Assembly (NCBI GenBank): GCA_002401055.1
Contig: NVRZ01000175.1
Location: 1 to 6,784 of the forward strand
Direction of reading: 5' to 3'
DNA length: 6,784 bases
Origin: Bacteroidota bacterium
GTDB lineage: Bacteria > Bacteroidota > Bacteroidia > NORP154
Shown here in pieces: positions 1 through 6,397 of this stretch. The first letter of the stretch is position 1, and every line of letters begins with the position of its first letter. Below the pieces are notes generated by a model that saw nothing but the letters and a program-made list of their open reading frames with translations, was not told the origin of the DNA and ran no database searches. The translations under genes were made by a program, and so were the position numbers.

Positions 1-1
1 A

Positions 2-1117
2 GCAAGTAAAATCGATATGGTTATTGTGGGGCCGGAAGACCCGCTGGTCAAGGGAATCCACGATTATTTTCTTGACCATGAGGAGTTGAGGCATGTTAAA
101 ATATTTGGCCCAAAAGCCAAGGGAGCACAGTTAGAAGGAAGTAAAGACTTTGCCAAGAAATTCATGGTTAAGCATAATATTCCAACAGCCGCGTACAAGA
201 GCTTCACAAAGGAATCCGTTAAGGAAGGACATACATTTTTGGAAACCTTAAGTTCGCCCTATGTAATAAAAGCAGATGGATTGGCAGCAGGCAAAGGTGT
301 TGTTATTCTAGATGCGTTAGAAGATGCCAAAGTAGAGTTGTCGGACATGCTTGAAGCCGAGAAGTTTGGCAAGGCGAGCTCAACAGTGGTGATCGAAGAG
401 TTTCTGGATGGAATTGAGCTCTCTGTATTTGCATTATCAGATGGCATTAACTACACCATTCTGCCTTCTGCAAAAGATTACAAAAGAATAGGTGAAAGTG
501 ATACCGGTCTTAATACAGGAGGCATGGGTGCAGTTAGTCCAGTACCCTTTGCGGACGCAACATTTATATCAAAGGTTGAAGAACAAGTTATAAAACCAAC
601 TTTTGAGGGATTAAAACAAGATGGAATTGAGTATAGCGGCTTGTTATATTTTGGGCTGATTAATGTGGATGGAGAGCCAAAAGTGATAGAGTACAATGTT
701 AGATTCGGAGATCCGGAGGCCGAAGTGATCATCCCAAGAATTGGAACGGATTTAATAGATCTTTTTGAAGCCGTTTGTGATAAAAGATTATCGGAGATTG
801 ACCTGAGCATAGACGACAACGCAACTGCCACTGTAATGCTAGTATCGCAAGGATACCCCGGCAGTTACGAAAAGGGGAAAGAGATCAACGGCCTGGGAGA
901 CACAGGTGAGAGCATTGCCTTCCATGCAGGAACAAGATTACACGGAGAAAAGATAGTAACAAATGGAGGAAGGGTAATTGCGGTTACCTCCTTTGGTGCA
1001 AGCATTGAAGAGGCATTGAAGGTCTCTTATTCAAATGCCGAACAAATAAAATTTGAAGGGAAGACCTTAAGAAAAGATATTGGGTACGATTTAAAAATTG
1101 GAATTCAGACTGAATAA
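2..1117 (+). CDS. purD: Phosphoribosylamine--glycine ligase (GAR synthetase), 5' end outside window
   Basis: This cytosolic ATP-grasp enzyme joins glycine to 5-phosphoribosylamine with ATP, the second step of de novo purine synthesis. The reading frame is open from base 2. The ATG at 17 is not the true start: it falls in the family's 'D-x-VIVGPEDPLV' strand, which normally lies about 60 residues into a ~425-residue protein, so the N-terminal pre-ATP-grasp part is missing from the window. Visible motifs in order are GSKDFAKKF, the ATP-grasp loop KADGLAAGKGVVI (about 263-306), EEFLDGIE, NTGGMGAVSP (about 512-541), and NVRFGDPEAE (695-724) with the metal-binding Glu and Asn near 689-697. The C-terminal GARS_C domain starts near ATATVMLVSQGYPG. 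The C-terminus ends normally at TAA. It converges on a small minus-strand gene 36 bp downstream. Identification is from motifs and is secure; only the start is unseen. Confidence 0.97.
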   Translation, partial: ASKIDMVIVGPEDPLVKGIHDYFLDHEELRHVKIFGPKAKGAQLEGSKDFAKKFMVKHNIPTAAYKSFTKESVKEGHTFLETLSSPYVIKADGLAAGKGVVILDALEDAKVELSDMLEAEKFGKASSTVVIEEFLDGIELSVFALSDGINYTILPSAKDYKRIGESDTGLNTGGMGAVSPVPFADATFISKVEEQVIKPTFEGLKQDGIEYSGLLYFGLINVDGEPKVIEYNVRFGDPEAEVIIPRIGTDLIDLFEAVCDKRLSEIDLSIDDNATATVMLVSQGYPGSYEKGKEINGLGDTGESIAFHAGTRLHGEKIVTNGGRVIAVTSFGASIEEALKVSYSNAEQIKFEGKTLRKDIGYDLKIGIQTE

Positions 1118-1126
1118 TTGACTGAA

Positions 1127-1144
1127 ACGCTGAAGCGTAATTTT
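1127..1144. terminator. Weak candidate hairpin between convergent purD and small gene
   Basis: Directly seen: ACGC-TGAA-GCGT (1127-1138), a 4-bp GC-containing stem with a 4-base loop, followed on the plus strand by AATTTT (1139-1144). It lies in the 36-bp gap between the stop of purD and the stop of the minus-strand gene, where a terminator serving one or both would be expected. The stem is short and the U-run only four bases, so this may be chance. Confidence 0.3.
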
Positions 1145-1153
1145 GCGAGCCAA

Positions 1154-1321
1154 TTACTCGTTATCCCCCGCATTGCGGTACTGAATCAGTCTTGAGGTCC
1201 ATATAAAGAACAAACCTAGTATAGAAGCAACAATAAGACCATTTGGAATATTTCCAAGATGTGGCATTAGATCAAACAATCCCTGGCAAGCATCTCCAAT
1301 TCCATAAAACACAGCGTCCAT
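1154..1321 (-). CDS. Very small single-span membrane protein, possibly DUF6341-like
   Basis: A 55-residue protein starting MDAVFYGIGD. It has a short amphipathic N-terminus (GIGDACQGLFDLMPHLG), one transmembrane helix near residues 24-42 (GLIVASILGLFFIWTSRLI), and a polar, acidic tail (QYRNAGDNE). Size, layout and the order 'F-x-GI ... LF ... membrane span with W ... charged tail' resemble the short DUF6341 proteins that I recall sitting beside purD, DUF6427 and upp in Flavobacteriia; that match is from memory and tentative. The frame stays open upstream to a GTG at 1408, which would give 84 residues. I prefer the ATG at 1321 because a good Bacteroidota promoter (TACATTTG at 1361-1354) lies inside the longer frame and would start transcription near 1348, after the alternative starts at 1408 and 1381. 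The leader before ATG is AT-rich with no Shine-Dalgarno. It is divergent from the polytopic membrane gene at 1427. Function is unknown. Confidence 0.6.
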   Translation of the reverse strand: MDAVFYGIGDACQGLFDLMPHLGNIPNGLIVASILGLFFIWTSRLIQYRNAGDNE

Positions 1322-1353
1322 CAAAAACTTATTTAAGTGATTCGGTATGCTGA

Positions 1354-1387
1354 CAAATGTAATTAAAAAAGTATTGATCATAACAAA
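1354..1387 (-). promoter_or_regulatory. Bacteroidota-type promoter for the small membrane gene
   Basis: On the minus strand, TTTG (1387-1384) is followed after 22 bases by TACATTTG (1361-1354), a full match to the TAnnTTTG -7 element used by the primary sigma factor of Bacteroidota, with spacing inside the known 17-23 range. Transcription would start near 1348, leaving a leader of about 27 bases before the ATG at 1321. This placement decides the start codon of that gene. Confidence 0.6.
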
Positions 1388-1401
1388 AGAGCTTAATATT
1401 A
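1374..1401 (+). promoter_or_regulatory. Weak candidate promoter for the DUF6427-like gene
   Basis: On the plus strand, TTG (1374-1376) is followed after 17 bases by TAATATTA (1394-1401), a partial match to TAnnTTTG. Transcription would start near 1408, about 19 bases before the ATG at 1427. Only position and partial consensus support it. It interleaves with the minus-strand promoter at 1354-1387. Confidence 0.3.
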
Positions 1402-1426
1402 CACCCACCTCCTAAGTGCACCATTA

Positions 1427-2407
1427 ATGTTGATCAACTTATTCAAATCCAGTAAGCCATATGTTTTGGGGTTAATCCCCCTCATTGCACTTTCTTTTTG
1501 GGGCCGATCTATTTATATGGGCGAAATGCCCGTGGTAGAGCAAGCCATGCCTCTATACTATGCCATTATCTTTTTTCTCAAAGACTTCCCGATACTAGCA
1601 AACATATTTGCGGTGGTACTGGTTTCCGTTCAGGCTATAGTCCTAAACAATATTCTTGAAAAACACCAGGTGTTATCCGAAAAGACCAAAATCCCAGCAT
1701 TGATTTACACGCTGTTAATTTGTTGCTGTCCTCCGCTGCTCGCACTTCACCCCATGCTTTTTGCAAACTTTTTTTTAATCCTCCTTCTCGATAGAATATT
1801 TCTGACGTATAGACAGGACGAGATACTAACGAAGGTCTATGACGCTGGTTTACTCATAGGAATTGCCACTATGTTCTACTTGCCAGCCATTGTTTTTCTT
1901 CCATTCTACTTGATCTCTATATCTATGCTTCGCCCTTTCAATCCAAGAGAATGGATTCTCTCCTGTGCTGGATTTTTAACGCCCCTTGCCTTTGTAATGA
2001 CCAGTTTTTATTGGACTGGCGAATTGACTGATTTTTTCATAAGCATACAAATTTCATCTCTCAGCACATTTACATTTGATTTTTCGTTAATCTTTCCATA
2101 TCTACCATTGCTGTTAGTCTTGGGGTTCCTTTCTCTGATTTCAATTAAGCGATACATTGAGGAGATGAACAATCGCGTGGTTAAAGTCGCCAAAATGTAT
2201 GCAGTCTTTACCTGGTTTTTCATATTTGCCGTCTTAAGCATTCTAATGGCGCCATCCATGAGCGTCGTTTTTGTATCAGGTGTCATAATTGCTCTGACCG
2301 TTTTTCTTTCTAACTTCTTTGTCACTTTTCAGCGAAAGATTTTTTCGGAGTTCATACTTTTATTACTAATAGCTACAATAATTTATTCTCACATTGTACC
2401 TTTGTAG
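1427..2407 (+). CDS. Polytopic inner-membrane protein, DUF6427-like
   Basis: A 326-residue, strongly hydrophobic protein with about 10-11 predicted transmembrane segments. They lie at roughly residues 13-30, 42-60, 60-78, 90-106, 108-125, 140-160, 155-170, 180-198, 220-240, 252-272 and 280-325 in alternating short-loop pairs. Its N-terminus (MLINLFKSSKPY) follows the 'short amphipathic start, then Lys-Pro' pattern of the DUF6427 family, uncharacterised membrane proteins of about 300 residues common in Bacteroidota and, as I recall, often next to purD and upp. A conserved-looking polar loop LDRIFLTYRQDE sits after the fourth helix, and RPFNPREW between helices 6 and 7 is also typical. No transporter signature or catalytic motif is recognised. 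The ATG at 1427 has no Shine-Dalgarno. It is followed after 24 bp by purQ on the same strand, so co-transcription is likely. A transport or assembly role is only a guess from topology. Confidence 0.8.
   Translation: MLINLFKSSKPYVLGLIPLIALSFWGRSIYMGEMPVVEQAMPLYYAIIFFLKDFPILANIFAVVLVSVQAIVLNNILEKHQVLSEKTKIPALIYTLLICCCPPLLALHPMLFANFFLILLLDRIFLTYRQDEILTKVYDAGLLIGIATMFYLPAIVFLPFYLISISMLRPFNPREWILSCAGFLTPLAFVMTSFYWTGELTDFFISIQISSLSTFTFDFSLIFPYLPLLLVLGFLSLISIKRYIEEMNNRVVKVAKMYAVFTWFFIFAVLSILMAPSMSVVFVSGVIIALTVFLSNFFVTFQRKIFSEFILLLLIATIIYSHIVPL
2397..2404 (+). promoter_or_regulatory. -7 element candidate for an internal purQ promoter
   Basis: TACCTTTG at 2397-2404 matches TAnnTTTG exactly and overlaps the end of the membrane-protein gene. 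Transcription would start near 2411, about 20 bases before the purQ ATG at 2432. No clear TTG lies at the expected -33 distance (about 2371-2379), so purQ may have its own start or simply be read from upstream. Confidence 0.35.
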
Positions 2408-2431
2408 TTTAAGTACCCAATTAGAAAATCT

Positions 2432-3124
2432 ATGAAATTTGGCGTTGTAATATTTCCCGGATCGAACTGTGATGAGGATATGATCTATACTTTATCCTCC
2501 AAAATGGGCCAGGAGGTTGTTAAGCTTTGGCACAAAGAAAATGACTTACAAGGATGCGATTTTATCGTTTTGCCTGGAGGATTTTCCTACGGTGACTATC
2601 TGAGGTCGGGTGCGATAGCGCGGTTTTCGCCTATTATGACAGAAGTAATTGAGCACGCAAACTCAGGTGGCTATGTTTTTGGTGTTTGTAATGGGTTTCA
2701 GGTTCTATGCGAATCAGGACTGCTACCCGGGGCTTTACTGCACAACAACAACCAGAAATTTATTTGCAAGAACATTCACCTCAAAAGCATGACGTCTAAT
2801 ACAATTCTCACTTCTTCCGTCGATTCGTCTGACGTATTAAAAATACCGATTGCTCATGGTGAAGGGCGCTACTATGCTGATGAATCTACGTTAAAGAGTC
2901 TTTTAGATAATGATCAGATTCTATTTAAATATTGCGACGCATCAGGTGGACTCAATCAAAATGCTAATCCAAACGGATCGCTTGAAAACATTGCCGGTAT
3001 TTGTAACGAGAACAGAAATGTATTCGGAATGATGCCTCATCCAGAAAGAGCCGCAGACTCCGCATTGGGAAATACTGACGGGAAGAAGTTGTTTGAATCT
3101 CTTCTAGAACTTCAAACAGTTTAA
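2432..3124 (+). CDS. purQ: Phosphoribosylformylglycinamidine synthase subunit PurQ
   Basis: A 230-residue class I glutamine amidotransferase that hydrolyses glutamine to supply ammonia to PurL, for conversion of FGAR to FGAM in purine synthesis. The N-terminus KFGVVIFPGSNCDED is diagnostic. LPGGFSYGDYLRSGAIA (residues 47-63) forms the oxyanion region, GVCNGFQVL carries the nucleophile Cys86, and PHPER supplies His203 and Glu205 of the triad. The length matches free-standing PurQ (about 225-230), so this genome should use the three-part PurS-PurQ-PurL enzyme and not the fused large PurL; neither partner is in the window. The ATG at 2432 sits right before the conserved first strand, with an AT-rich leader (TTAGAAAATCT) and no Shine-Dalgarno. 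It follows the membrane gene by 24 bp. Its stop is 8 bp from the stop of the convergent phosphatase gene. Confidence 0.97.
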   Translation: MKFGVVIFPGSNCDEDMIYTLSSKMGQEVVKLWHKENDLQGCDFIVLPGGFSYGDYLRSGAIARFSPIMTEVIEHANSGGYVFGVCNGFQVLCESGLLPGALLHNNNQKFICKNIHLKSMTSNTILTSSVDSSDVLKIPIAHGEGRYYADESTLKSLLDNDQILFKYCDASGGLNQNANPNGSLENIAGICNENRNVFGMMPHPERAADSALGNTDGKKLFESLLELQTV

Positions 3125-3143
3125 GATTCCTACTATATCTTAA
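3121..3143. repeat. Inverted repeat spanning both convergent stop codons
   Basis: TTAAGAT (3121-3127) and its exact reverse complement ATCTTAA (3137-3143) flank a 9-base loop. The left arm contains the TAA of purQ and the loop contains the TAG of the minus-strand phosphatase gene. The symmetry would suit a bidirectional 3'-end hairpin, but the stem has one G:C pair and no U-run follows on either strand, so terminator function is doubtful. Confidence 0.4.
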
Positions 3144-6100
3144 TACCAATTACGAGCACGTCATCTACTTGGTCTCTTTCTCCTTTCCACTTCGTTAAAC
3201 GGTCAGCCATAAACTCTTCTTGCTCCTTCATACTCATACTATTGATATCTAATATCATTTGCCTGAAGCGCCTACCCATAAACTTCTTTCCCTTCTTGCC
3301 TCCGAACTGATCCACATATCCATCCGAGAAAATATAGATAGTATCTCCTTTCTGTAGATCCATCTCATGATTCGTATATGAAGCCAAAGTCGCTTCTTCT
3401 GCTGGCTCTCCAATAGCCTTTCGATCGGCTTTTGTCTCAAGAATTTCGCCATTCCTAACCAGGTACAATGGATTATATGCCGCTGCAAATTGCAGTTTGT
3501 TGGTTTTCGTATCAATTGAGCAAAATGCAAGATCCATGGCATCCTTCACCGCGTCTTGTTCTTCTTCTGATTGCCTTAATGTATCATATACCCCTTTACT
3601 CAGACTGTCCAAAATTTTCGAAGGAGTCGTCATTTTTTGTTTGTTCACATAATCAGACAAAAGGTTGTTGCCAATTATACTCATAAATGCTCCTGGAACT
3701 CCGTGGCCTGTACAGTCAACCGCAGCAACCATCAGTTTATCCCCAATTTGATCCATCCAATAAAAGTCACCACTTACAATATCCTTAGGCTCATAGTAAA
3801 CAAATGACTCCGGATAATGCTTCGTGATAATTGATATCGGAGGAAGTATAGCCTCTTGAATTCTCTTTGCATACCTGATACTTGCGGTGATATCCTCATT
3901 AATCTCGGCAAGTTCCTCGTTTTTAATGGCAAGCTCAGCTGTTCTCTCCTGTACTTTGTCCTCAAGCACCTTCTTCTCTTTTTTCAGACTTGCAGTTCTA
4001 ATCCTGTCAAAAGCGAATATCCCCAGCACCGCCACCACAATACAGATGGCATAGAACCATATCGTCTTCCAGAATGGTGGAGTCACTATAAAGTTATAAG
4101 TACTTGACGGTTCGCTCCATACACCCTCTGCATTGGCAGCCTTAATTTGGAAGTCAAATTCGCCATGGGGTAAATTTGAATAGGTTGCACTATTCGTTCT
4201 ACTAACTGGAGTCCATTCTTCATCAAACCCATCGAGCTTATAGGAGTAAACCACTTCGCCCGGGTTTGTTAAGCTAATTCCTAAATATTCGAATGTGAAA
4301 TGGTTTTGGTCGTAATTATATACAGCTGAACGTAGCAACTCTGCCTCCTTCAGCTTGATTCTCATGCTTTCAAGAGATACAGATGGAGGAATTTCATTTG
4401 GAATATCCTGACTAGGATCATACTTGACCAATCCCATGATTGTTCCAAACCAGAGGTTACCCTTGCTATCTTTACAAACCGAATTGGCATTCGTTTCTAT
4501 TCCCAAAAATCCTTCTTTTTTTCCAAAGGTTGAAATAGTACCTGTTTCCTGGTTTAGCTTATCCAGACCTTTACTCGAACCCACCCATATGTTGTTTTCA
4601 TTATCCGCAATTATAAGAGATGGAGATTCAGAGCTTAAGCCATCGGCTTGCGTATATCTTTTAAAATCAGTGCCATCATATTTTAGTAACCCTGAGCCAT
4701 ATATGCCCAACCATATGTTGCCCAAACCGTCTTCAGCGATGGAGAGCACGAAATTGCCCCCTATGCCCTCTTCGTCTCTAAAGTTGGTGAAACTGGTTCC
4801 GTCATAAACTGATAATGCTCCACCAAGTACGCCAAACCAAATCTTACCCTTGCTATCGGCATACACACGATAGATGTTATTACCTCCAAGCCCATCCTTA
4901 GAGGTGAAAGATTCAAAACTCTCCGAATCGGGGTTATACCTGGAAGCACCCTTCTTGGTTCCAAACCACACATCACCATTAATCGCTTTAGTAATAGAAT
5001 AGACCGTGTTATCTGCTAGTCCATTATCCGTATTGAACGATTTAAATCTCCCATCCTTGGAGAGCCTTGACACTCCATTACTCGCTGAACCAAACCATAT
5101 GTTGCCTTCATCATCTTCACAAACGGCCAAGATGACTTCTTGCACCAAACCGTCTGTTGTGTAGTAATTTTCAATGCTATAAGAACCCGCTTCATTCAAC
5201 AACATTTGAGAAATCCCGTTGTTTGTACCCATCCATAAATTCCCATGTGAATCCTCAATAACGGACCATATTATGTTGTTGGCCAGACCATCAGCATCAT
5301 CATATATTTGAAACTTATCGCTCCTGTAACGATTCAGGCCCACTTCCGTTCCAATCCAATAGTTGCCCTCTCTATCTTGAAAAACCACATTTACCTTGTG
5401 ATAATTTAGTCCTTGTCGGGTGCTAAGCGTTTTATATGTACCCGCCCTTAAGGCGTCATCATTATCTCTGGGTCCCTCATCAGGAATGAATTTGGTTACT
5501 CCTCCTGTAGATGTGCCTATCCAAATAGTATTGTCATCATCCTCAAAAATTGAATTGATTCCATTAGAGCTAAGTCCGTCCTCAGTAGTAATTATAGTGC
5601 TTACCGCATCATGAATCGTTTCCAATTCATTTATCGATACACCTTCAAGAATCTTGATAATTACTATTCCTGCTCCGCCAGTTCCTACCCATATTTCATT
5701 GTCGAGCACGCTTTGAACCACTGTTATATTGTCAACAATTAACCCCTTTTCAATGTTCAGGTAAGTATAAGCCTCTTCGGCATTGATCGCCTGAGCCTTA
5801 TCATAGATCGTTATCCCATTGTCCGTACCAATCCATATATTCCCAATATTGTCTTCACAGATAGAAGACACGTAATCCCCACTTAGCTCTTCATCTGAAG
5901 TTACAACATATACAGTGTTGTTCAGAATGTCATATCTGTATACACCTCCTCCATCTGTACCGAACCAAAAATTGCCGTCACTGTCTTCGAGAATGGCAGT
6001 AATTGGATTGAATTGTGAAATGATATCAAAATCCAGATTGATAAATGCTTTACTCTTTTGGATATATTTAGAAACCCCTCCACCCCAGTGTCCCAACCAT

Positions 6101-6378
6101 ATATTTCCTGATTTATCCTTGTAAGAAGTAGTAATCCAATCCTCGGCCAAGCTATCTTGCTTACTGAAGTTTGTAAACGTTTGACCATTGTATTTAGCCA
6201 AACCGGCCATGGTGCCGATCCATAAGTTGCCATCGTCATCCTGCTGTATTGTTTGCACCTGTGACTGAGGCAGTCCATCTTCTGTATCAAAGTGTACAAA
6301 GTTCGTGCTTTGCCCGGCTGCTCCTATACTACAGATAATGCATAGCAGCGTGATGATATTTTTAAACCTGTGATTCAT
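3133..6378 (-). CDS. Membrane-anchored two-propeller sensor with SpoIIE/PP2C serine phosphatase output
   Basis: A 1081-residue one-piece signalling protein. Order: signal peptide (1-22, cleavage likely after AAG); 14 Reg_prop blades of the D-x-x-GN-x-W-x-GT type between about residues 45 and 655 (first Trp53, last Trp643), enough for two seven-bladed propellers; Y_Y_Y domain (about 700-766, SYKLDGFDEEW at 712-722); one transmembrane helix (about 773-792); coiled coil (about 795-845, LEDKVQERTAEL); and a PP2C_SIG/SpoIIE phosphatase (about 850-1081). The phosphatase keeps its metal-binding acids: Asp871 in SGDFYW, Asp888 in DCTGHGVPGA, Asp1019 in FSDGYVD, and Asp1072-Asp1073 near the C-terminus. 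The periplasmic sensor half is that of the hybrid two-component systems of Bacteroidota, but no histidine kinase, receiver or HTH follows. The likely role (inference) is ligand-driven dephosphorylation of a cytoplasmic Ser/Thr-phosphorylated target, such as an anti-anti-sigma (STAS) protein. Ligand and target are not visible. The ATG at 6378 precedes a normal signal peptide and lies 19 bp after the upstream gene. Confidence 0.93.
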   Translation of the reverse strand: MNHRFKNIITLLCIICSIGAAGQSTNFVHFDTEDGLPQSQVQTIQQDDDGNLWIGTMAGLAKYNGQTFTNFSKQDSLAEDWITTSYKDKSGNIWLGHWGGGVSKYIQKSKAFINLDFDIISQFNPITAILEDSDGNFWFGTDGGGVYRYDILNNTVYVVTSDEELSGDYVSSICEDNIGNIWIGTDNGITIYDKAQAINAEEAYTYLNIEKGLIVDNITVVQSVLDNEIWVGTGGAGIVIIKILEGVSINELETIHDAVSTIITTEDGLSSNGINSIFEDDDNTIWIGTSTGGVTKFIPDEGPRDNDDALRAGTYKTLSTRQGLNYHKVNVVFQDREGNYWIGTEVGLNRYRSDKFQIYDDADGLANNIIWSVIEDSHGNLWMGTNNGISQMLLNEAGSYSIENYYTTDGLVQEVILAVCEDDEGNIWFGSASNGVSRLSKDGRFKSFNTDNGLADNTVYSITKAINGDVWFGTKKGASRYNPDSESFESFTSKDGLGGNNIYRVYADSKGKIWFGVLGGALSVYDGTSFTNFRDEEGIGGNFVLSIAEDGLGNIWLGIYGSGLLKYDGTDFKRYTQADGLSSESPSLIIADNENNIWVGSSKGLDKLNQETGTISTFGKKEGFLGIETNANSVCKDSKGNLWFGTIMGLVKYDPSQDIPNEIPPSVSLESMRIKLKEAELLRSAVYNYDQNHFTFEYLGISLTNPGEVVYSYKLDGFDEEWTPVSRTNSATYSNLPHGEFDFQIKAANAEGVWSEPSSTYNFIVTPPFWKTIWFYAICIVVAVLGIFAFDRIRTASLKKEKKVLEDKVQERTAELAIKNEELAEINEDITASIRYAKRIQEAILPPISIITKHYPESFVYYEPKDIVSGDFYWMDQIGDKLMVAAVDCTGHGVPGAFMSIIGNNLLSDYVNKQKMTTPSKILDSLSKGVYDTLRQSEEEQDAVKDAMDLAFCSIDTKTNKLQFAAAYNPLYLVRNGEILETKADRKAIGEPAEEATLASYTNHEMDLQKGDTIYIFSDGYVDQFGGKKGKKFMGRRFRQMILDINSMSMKEQEEFMADRLTKWKGERDQVDDVLVIGIKI
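4414..6246 (-). repeat. Coding repeat array: 14 Reg_prop blades
   Basis: Fourteen degenerate repeats centred on a W-[IVLFM]-G-[THSVI] core recur about every 41-55 residues. The repetition is visible in DNA: AACCATATGTTGCC occurs at 4709-4722 and again at 5093-5106, with several near-copies. Blade 5 (DNEIWVGTGGAG) has lost the usual D-x-x-G-N lead, and longer loops surround blades 5 and 6. The repetition also creates several repetitive open frames on the opposite strand that are not genes. Confidence 0.85.
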
Positions 6379-6397
6379 ATTAGTTGATTAGTCTGCA

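Noticed and set aside
259..831. Minus-strand open frames of 62 and 117 codons across purD.
   Set aside because: They are antisense shadows of the strongly conserved purD frame and have Ser/Thr/Pro-rich composition typical of such shadows.
1322..1408. GTG start at 1408 preceded by a TTAGGAG sequence on the minus strand, looking like a Shine-Dalgarno.
   Set aside because: The AGGAG abuts the GTG with no spacer, is too far from the next ATG (1381), and lies upstream of the likely transcript start near 1348; leaders of the other genes here show no Shine-Dalgarno.
2008..2325. Minus-strand 105-codon frame inside the DUF6427-like gene.
   Set aside because: The opposite frame encodes a coherent series of membrane helices; the antisense product has no recognisable features.
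3468..6124. Several plus-strand frames of 64-127 codons with repeated PNQ/PNH-xx-LP motifs opposite the sensor gene.
   Set aside because: The repetition is a reverse reading of the Reg_prop cores (GN-x-W-x-GT), not independent coding.
4414..6246. Periodic near-identical DNA words such as AACCATATGTTGCC, at first sight a repeat array.
   Set aside because: Spacing and sequence are explained by protein blades; units are degenerate and there are no constant repeats with unique spacers as in CRISPR.
3133..6378. Possible lipoprotein signal at the N-terminus of the sensor (Cys13, Cys16).
   Set aside because: Neither Cys follows a proper lipobox, and a standard signal peptide cleavage site after AAG fits better; the later membrane helix anchors the protein.
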